Origin: Gemmatimonadaceae bacterium
GTDB lineage: Bacteria; Gemmatimonadota; Gemmatimonadetes; Gemmatimonadales; Gemmatimonadaceae
Assembly: GCA_035606695.1 (NCBI GenBank)
Contig: DATNEW010000015.1
Span: forward strand, 62,001 to 126,000
Reading direction: 5' to 3'
DNA length: 64,000 bases
In this document: piece after piece, positions 60,416-64,000 of the stretch
How positions within the stretch are numbered: the first letter of the stretch is position 1
How the letters are laid out: every line of letters begins with the position of its first letter
Notes under the pieces: model-generated
The model's input: the letters and a program-made list of their open reading frames with translations, nothing else
Told to the model about the DNA's origin: nothing
The model's database searches: none
Translations under genes and position numbers: made by a program

Positions 60416-60804
60416 GAGCCACCTCGATCCGTCGCCGACGTGAGTCCCAGCCCTTCCTGCTCGTGATCGAGCGCGTCGAAGTATAGCCGGTTGATCTTGA
60501 GCGTCGGTCCGATCGCCGTGTTGTCGAGCGAGCGACGAGCCCATGAAAAGCGCGTGTCGACGTCGAACTCGGCGCCGAACACGAACATCAGATTGAGATA
60601 CTTGCAGAGGTCGGACTCGGCTTCGAGTCCGTGCCTACGCGCGCGGACGATGCCGAACGCAACGATCGCGCGAAGCGCCGCATCGTGGCGGTCGTGCGTC
60701 TGAGCTGGAAAGAACTCCCGCAGATGCGCGATGAGCCGTTCCTCAAAGACGCGAACGTTCTGCCTGGCGAGCTCGACGAATTGTGCGTCGCGAATGACGA
60801 GCAT
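60412..60804 (-). CDS. Conserved small protein of the spike/LysM cassette
   Basis: 130 residues from ATG 60804; AGGAGG lies 10 bp before it, which decides against the ATG at 60813. The start MLVIRDAQFVELARQNVRVF, then HLREFFPAQ and FGIVRARRHGLEAESDLCKY, matches small proteins I know beside VgrG/LysM genes. Function unknown, perhaps a chaperone or adaptor. Confidence 0.6.
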   Translation of the reverse strand: MLVIRDAQFVELARQNVRVFEERLIAHLREFFPAQTHDRHDAALRAIVAFGIVRARRHGLEAESDLCKYLNLMFVFGAEFDVDTRFSWARRSLDNTAIGPTLKINRLYFDALDHEQEGLGLTSATDRGGS

Positions 60805-60809
60805 GGGGC

Positions 60810-61934
60810 TCATTCCTCCTGCCGCGCCAACTCTCGACGGAGCGCTTCGAGCAAGCGTCTCTCGATTATCCCCAACGAGCGGCAGAGCACCGGCGCCGCA
60901 CTCGCCGGGTGCGCGACTGCCTGCACCGTGTTCGTCATTACGACGTTCACGTTGTGCGCGGTGTTTGATGATTGGGTCGACTCAAGCCGCGACGTCACGA
61001 ACACCGCAATGTCGACCGAATCCGCGAGACGACCGGCCGATGATGCACCGCAGTCGGCGACGTCGCTGAGCGCGAACCCGCCGATCGTTCCGCGCACGGT
61101 CAGTGAGTCGCCGACGGCATGCGCCGCGCTGTCCGTTGCATCGATGGCGAGATCGACCGCCGTGTAGACCGCCGGCATCGCGTGCCATGCACGATCCAAC
61201 GTCGCGGGAACGAGACCACGAATAGTCCCCGGGCGCGGCACTGCCAACAACGTGAGCGGGGCCGTCGCGCTCAACGTGGTGATACCGGCTCGACGTGAAC
61301 CGAACGACGTGCCTTGCGTGATACCGTGTCGAGTCGCCGCATCGTACGCCTTCTGATCGGCGGCGGATCGATCGACGATCTGCCTCGCGATATCGTTCGC
61401 GCGCGTGCTGATCTGCGAACAGAGACCGGACAGACCGCGGAGCCGGTCGACAATTTCGCGACCCGCTTTAGCGGAAATATCCTTGTGACCCGCCTCGTGC
61501 GTCTCGAGCGCCGCGATGAACCGCGTCCATTCGGCGACGAGACCCGGCTCGGTGTCCGCCGGCGGAGTCCACCGCGGCAGCGTGATCTGCGCGTTCACGG
61601 ATACCGTTACGTCGCGAATCGTGCAGCCCGCCGGGCCAGTCGACTCGAGGCGCCAGCTCCAGCGCATCGGCGATTGCGTTTCTCCCACGAAGCTGCTGTC
61701 GGCCACCTTGGGGCCGGCGCGACGCATGTCCGCGCGCAGCTCGGCGAGCGTCCGGCCGTGAACGTCGTAGTAGAACACGCTCGTTCGGCCGACGATCCCG
61801 GCGGGGTACTTGTCGAGGACCTCGTTCCGAGGTGCGCTCGCGCACGACGCCACGATGAAGAACGACCCCGCGACTGCGATCGCCGATGCGATGCGTTGAC
61901 TCAGGAGTCCACCACGTAATATGAGAACTGGCAA
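60810..61934 (-). CDS. DUF922-domain zinc-dependent protease, lipoprotein
   Basis: 374 residues from TTG 61934. Lipoprotein signal ending VAS-C31. The DUF922 signature covers VFYYDVHGRTLAELRADMRR and ALETHEAGHKDISAKAGREI with zinc motif H146-E-A-G-H150. The C-terminal 170 residues are not recognised. It slightly overlaps the spike-cassette genes (the next gene starts 7 bp downstream) but may be independent. Confidence 0.82.
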   Translation of the reverse strand: MPVLILRGGLLSQRIASAIAVAGSFFIVASCASAPRNEVLDKYPAGIVGRTSVFYYDVHGRTLAELRADMRRAGPKVADSSFVGETQSPMRWSWRLESTGPAGCTIRDVTVSVNAQITLPRWTPPADTEPGLVAEWTRFIAALETHEAGHKDISAKAGREIVDRLRGLSGLCSQISTRANDIARQIVDRSAADQKAYDAATRHGITQGTSFGSRRAGITTLSATAPLTLLAVPRPGTIRGLVPATLDRAWHAMPAVYTAVDLAIDATDSAAHAVGDSLTVRGTIGGFALSDVADCGASSAGRLADSVDIAVFVTSRLESTQSSNTAHNVNVVMTNTVQAVAHPASAAPVLCRSLGIIERRLLEALRRELARQEE

Positions 61935-61973
61935 TATACAACGTGGTGGGCCGTCAGTCAGGGGCCTTCGCGC

Positions 61974-62882
61974 TCAATGAGGCGCATCGGCGGAGCAGCG
62001 CAGGGCCGCCGCCTGTGCCGGAATGTGATCGCGGCCAACCTCGGCAAAGACTCTCGCGCCGGGTTCGAGCATCGCCGACGCGAGCTGGCGATACATGTAC
62101 ACGTCTCGGAACATCGAGCTCGCATAGTTGATCGCGTTGAACAAGCGCTTCGGTGCATCGCCCGACGACAATGCCGGGTTGAACCAATCGGCCGGAAGCG
62201 CGAGCGGGTCAAATCCCGAATACTTCCGAGCGAAGGCGGACAGAAATGCGCTGGTGTCCGCCAACGCGTTCTCCAAGCCCCGAGTCTTGTGCACGGCCGC
62301 GAGCTGATACGCGAACAGGGTATCCAGCCGAGGCGGGCGAACGCCCTGGCGATCGCGAAGCTCTTCCATGGGTCGCAGCGTATAGAACATCACCAGATCG
62401 TCTGCGGAAAAATTCTGGAGCAGACTCGCGACTTCCGCCTCGCGCGACGGCTCGAGCGAACGGGCCGGAATGCCCGCGGCTCGGGCGAGGTACCGTGCCA
62501 GGCCGGGTTCCTCATCGTCGCGAATCGCGTCGGTCGCCGACGTGTCCACGCGGCTCGACGGGGCGCCCTCAAAGAAGACGACCGTTGGTTTGAGCGCGGC
62601 GAATTCGCGTTGCATGCTGACGAACTGCGTGTCGGCCGGATCGAACGTGTGGCGAACCCCGAGATACGTGAGCTGGGCGCCATTTCGTGCGGCAAGGTGC
62701 AGCTGGTACGGGCGAATGCGATTCGCATGCGCGGCTTGCTGGGAGACGAGCAGACTTTCACACGGCGCAACCGGCGAAGGGGTTTGGCCGCCGAGCGCGC
62801 CGGTACCGGTGGCCGCGCCGGATACGGCAACGATGATTGCGCCGGTGAGTGTGGTGCTCGGTCGTGCGATGGAGCGTTGCAT
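61974..62882 (-). CDS. TraB/GumN-like secreted protein
   Basis: 302 residues from ATG 62882, which gives a signal-like N-terminus (TLTGAIIVAVSGAATGTGAL); the frame is open to 62945. The TraB/TIKI pattern is visible: TYLGVRHTFDPADTQFVSMQ, PTVVFFEGAPSS and AEVGRDHIPAQ, with the His and Glu residues that form the putative metalloprotease site. Substrate unknown. Two tandem dyads lie in its promoter region. Confidence 0.72.
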   Translation of the reverse strand: MQRSIARPSTTLTGAIIVAVSGAATGTGALGGQTPSPVAPCESLLVSQQAAHANRIRPYQLHLAARNGAQLTYLGVRHTFDPADTQFVSMQREFAALKPTVVFFEGAPSSRVDTSATDAIRDDEEPGLARYLARAAGIPARSLEPSREAEVASLLQNFSADDLVMFYTLRPMEELRDRQGVRPPRLDTLFAYQLAAVHKTRGLENALADTSAFLSAFARKYSGFDPLALPADWFNPALSSGDAPKRLFNAINYASSMFRDVYMYRQLASAMLEPGARVFAEVGRDHIPAQAAALRCSADAPH

Positions 62883-62902
62883 CTGGCATCCTCGATCATA
62901 GA

Positions 62903-62959
62903 CCCATAGAAACCCTATGGGGAAGACATTAATCGACGCTCCCATAGAAAGTCAATGGG
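62903..62959. promoter_or_regulatory. Two tandem dyads CCCATAG-N5-C(T/A)ATGGG, candidate operator
   Basis: CCCATAG-AAACC-CTATGGG (62903-62921, perfect) and CCCATAG-AAAGT-CAATGGG (62941-62959, one mismatch) share the arms, spacer length and the AAA of the spacer, 38 bp apart. They lie between the TraB-like gene and the divergent hydrolase gene and probably control one or both. Confidence 0.6.
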
Positions 62960-63118
62960 AGAGACGCGCACCGAGGTGCTCCGCCGCGTCGCGCTGATCT
63001 CGGCGTCGCCACGGAACCGTACCAAGGGTCAATCGTCCTGGCTGCGTCATCGCACGTCACAGAGTATCCATACCGCCGCGATCCAATCATACACTTTTGT
63101 TAATGAGGATTCTTCACA

Positions 63119-64000
63119 ATGCCCGCTCGCTGCCTCCTCGGCACCTTCGCCGCCCTTATGATTGCGCTCTTGGCCGGCGCGGTGCCGCCGAGGGACGCCG
63201 ATGCGCAGCAGTCCACGGCCGCGACTCGGCCGTACGTTCTCTTTGTTCATGGTCGCGGCCAGGAGAACCGCGCCGATACGGCCATCATGAACGAATGGCT
63301 TGGCGCGTTGAAAGTGGGATTGAAGAACGCGAATGCCGCCGATCTCATTGGGCCGAACGACGTGGGGTTCGTTTTCAATCAGCACGCGTTCGAGGCGCGG
63401 CCGCAGCTGGACCCGGCTTGCGTGGCTCCCGGCCAGCCGACGTCGTACGACATCGGCGTCCCGAGCCGGTCGGAAATTCAGACGTCCTACGAGACGGCGC
63501 GGCCCCCTCTGTTTCCGAAGCGGTCGCTGGAGGATGTCGTGTTCGATGCGACCAGGGCGTCAACAAACCGGCTGCCGGAGGAGTGGATTCAATGGGCGGC
63601 GCTGCACACCGGCGCGACTGACACGTGGACGTATCTCCTATTTCGCACCGAATACTGCTCGGTCGAGCACGTGATGCGAAACGGCTTTGCGCGAACCGAC
63701 GGCCGTCCGTTGATCATCGTCGCGCATAGCATGGGCACGTTGGTCACCTACCGGTATCTGCTGCGCGACGACACCGCTCGTGCCGGCGCGCACGCCCGGG
63801 TACTGCGATTCATCACGGTTGGATCGCAGTTGGCGGCGAAGTCCATCGCGAATCGGCTCTCGGATGATTCGACGCCACCCTATCCGTATCCGCCTGTCGA
63901 CTCGTGGGTGAATCTCCGCGATGAACGCGATCCGCTCGCCTGGTCGCTGTTCCTGTTCGATAGCGCCCTGTACGCGCCCGGCGGTTCCGCGAGGGCGATG
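63119..64000 (+). CDS. Secreted alpha/beta hydrolase (lipase-like), 3' end cut off by the window
   Basis: Open from ATG 63119 (GAGG before it) to the right edge, 294 codons so far. Signal peptide MPARCLLGTFAALMIALLAG. The fold begins with PYVLFVHGRGQEN, and the nucleophile elbow is LIIVAHSMGTLVTYRY (the first Gly of GxSxG is Ala). FITVGSQLAAKSI follows, like lipases and PGAP1-type esterases. Asp and His of the triad are not yet seen. Substrate unknown. Confidence 0.75.
   Translation, partial: MPARCLLGTFAALMIALLAGAVPPRDADAQQSTAATRPYVLFVHGRGQENRADTAIMNEWLGALKVGLKNANAADLIGPNDVGFVFNQHAFEARPQLDPACVAPGQPTSYDIGVPSRSEIQTSYETARPPLFPKRSLEDVVFDATRASTNRLPEEWIQWAALHTGATDTWTYLLFRTEYCSVEHVMRNGFARTDGRPLIIVAHSMGTLVTYRYLLRDDTARAGAHARVLRFITVGSQLAAKSIANRLSDDSTPPYPYPPVDSWVNLRDERDPLAWSLFLFDSALYAPGGSARAM

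Overview
The window is high-GC chromosomal DNA from a bacterium that I place, by inference, in Gemmatimonadota, with Acidobacteriota as the next choice. The main clues are four PadR regulators each paired with a very large MacB/FtsX-like permease of the ADOP type (with a fifth PadR in one operon), a coproheme decarboxylase (HemQ), a DUF5916 outer-membrane protein, many small secreted proteins, and strongly G/C-ending codons. No rRNA or CRISPR array was seen. One tRNA gene, tRNA-Pro(GGG), is present at 8217-8290.

1-8216 is mostly core-like: a cut-off PAP2 phosphatase, a ferric-reductase-like cytochrome, HemQ, a Crp/Fnr regulator divergent from a His-rich secreted protein, and three paralogous small proteins of unknown function. 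8217-22297 is a 14-kb genomic island inserted at the 3' end of tRNA-Pro. A 44-bp copy of the tRNA end (42 of 44 identical) marks its far edge at 22254-22297. It carries a tight run of overlapping small ORFs, a frameshifted TIR-domain gene, DoxX and SDR genes, a PadR/ADOP/DUF4386 operon, a TOTE-type primase-helicase, and an AbiEi/AbiEii toxin-antitoxin pair. I found no integrase, and several island genes carry frameshifts, so the island looks immobile and partly decayed.

22298-32900 holds a HigBA-like toxin-antitoxin pair, a secreted alpha/beta hydrolase, a periplasmic binding protein overlapping a hybrid histidine kinase, and a PadR/ADOP pair.

The most striking locus is 33031-42837, a four-gene operon with 7-bp, overlapping and 3-bp junctions: a protein resembling bacterial gasdermins; a CHAT (caspase-like) protease fused to a P-loop NTPase with an intact His/Cys dyad; an 1814-residue P-loop protein with a long helical repeat region, a peptidoglycan-binding-like domain and a CHAT-like C-terminus that has lost both catalytic residues; and a protein with a zincin HEAGH motif. 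This reads as an abortive-infection cell-death system in which a sensor activates a protease that releases a pore-forming gasdermin. The degenerate CHAT protein and the zincin are parts I do not recognise from described gasdermin operons.

42892-64000 contains a LytS/LytTR two-component pair, a DUF5916 protein, two more PadR/ADOP pairs, DinB and MerR proteins, a pseudouridine synthase divergent from a BaiN-like flavoprotein, a LysM/zincin cassette of the kind found near contractile-injection spike genes, a DUF922 protease, a TraB/GumN-like protein with tandem dyads in its promoter, and a cut-off secreted alpha/beta hydrolase.
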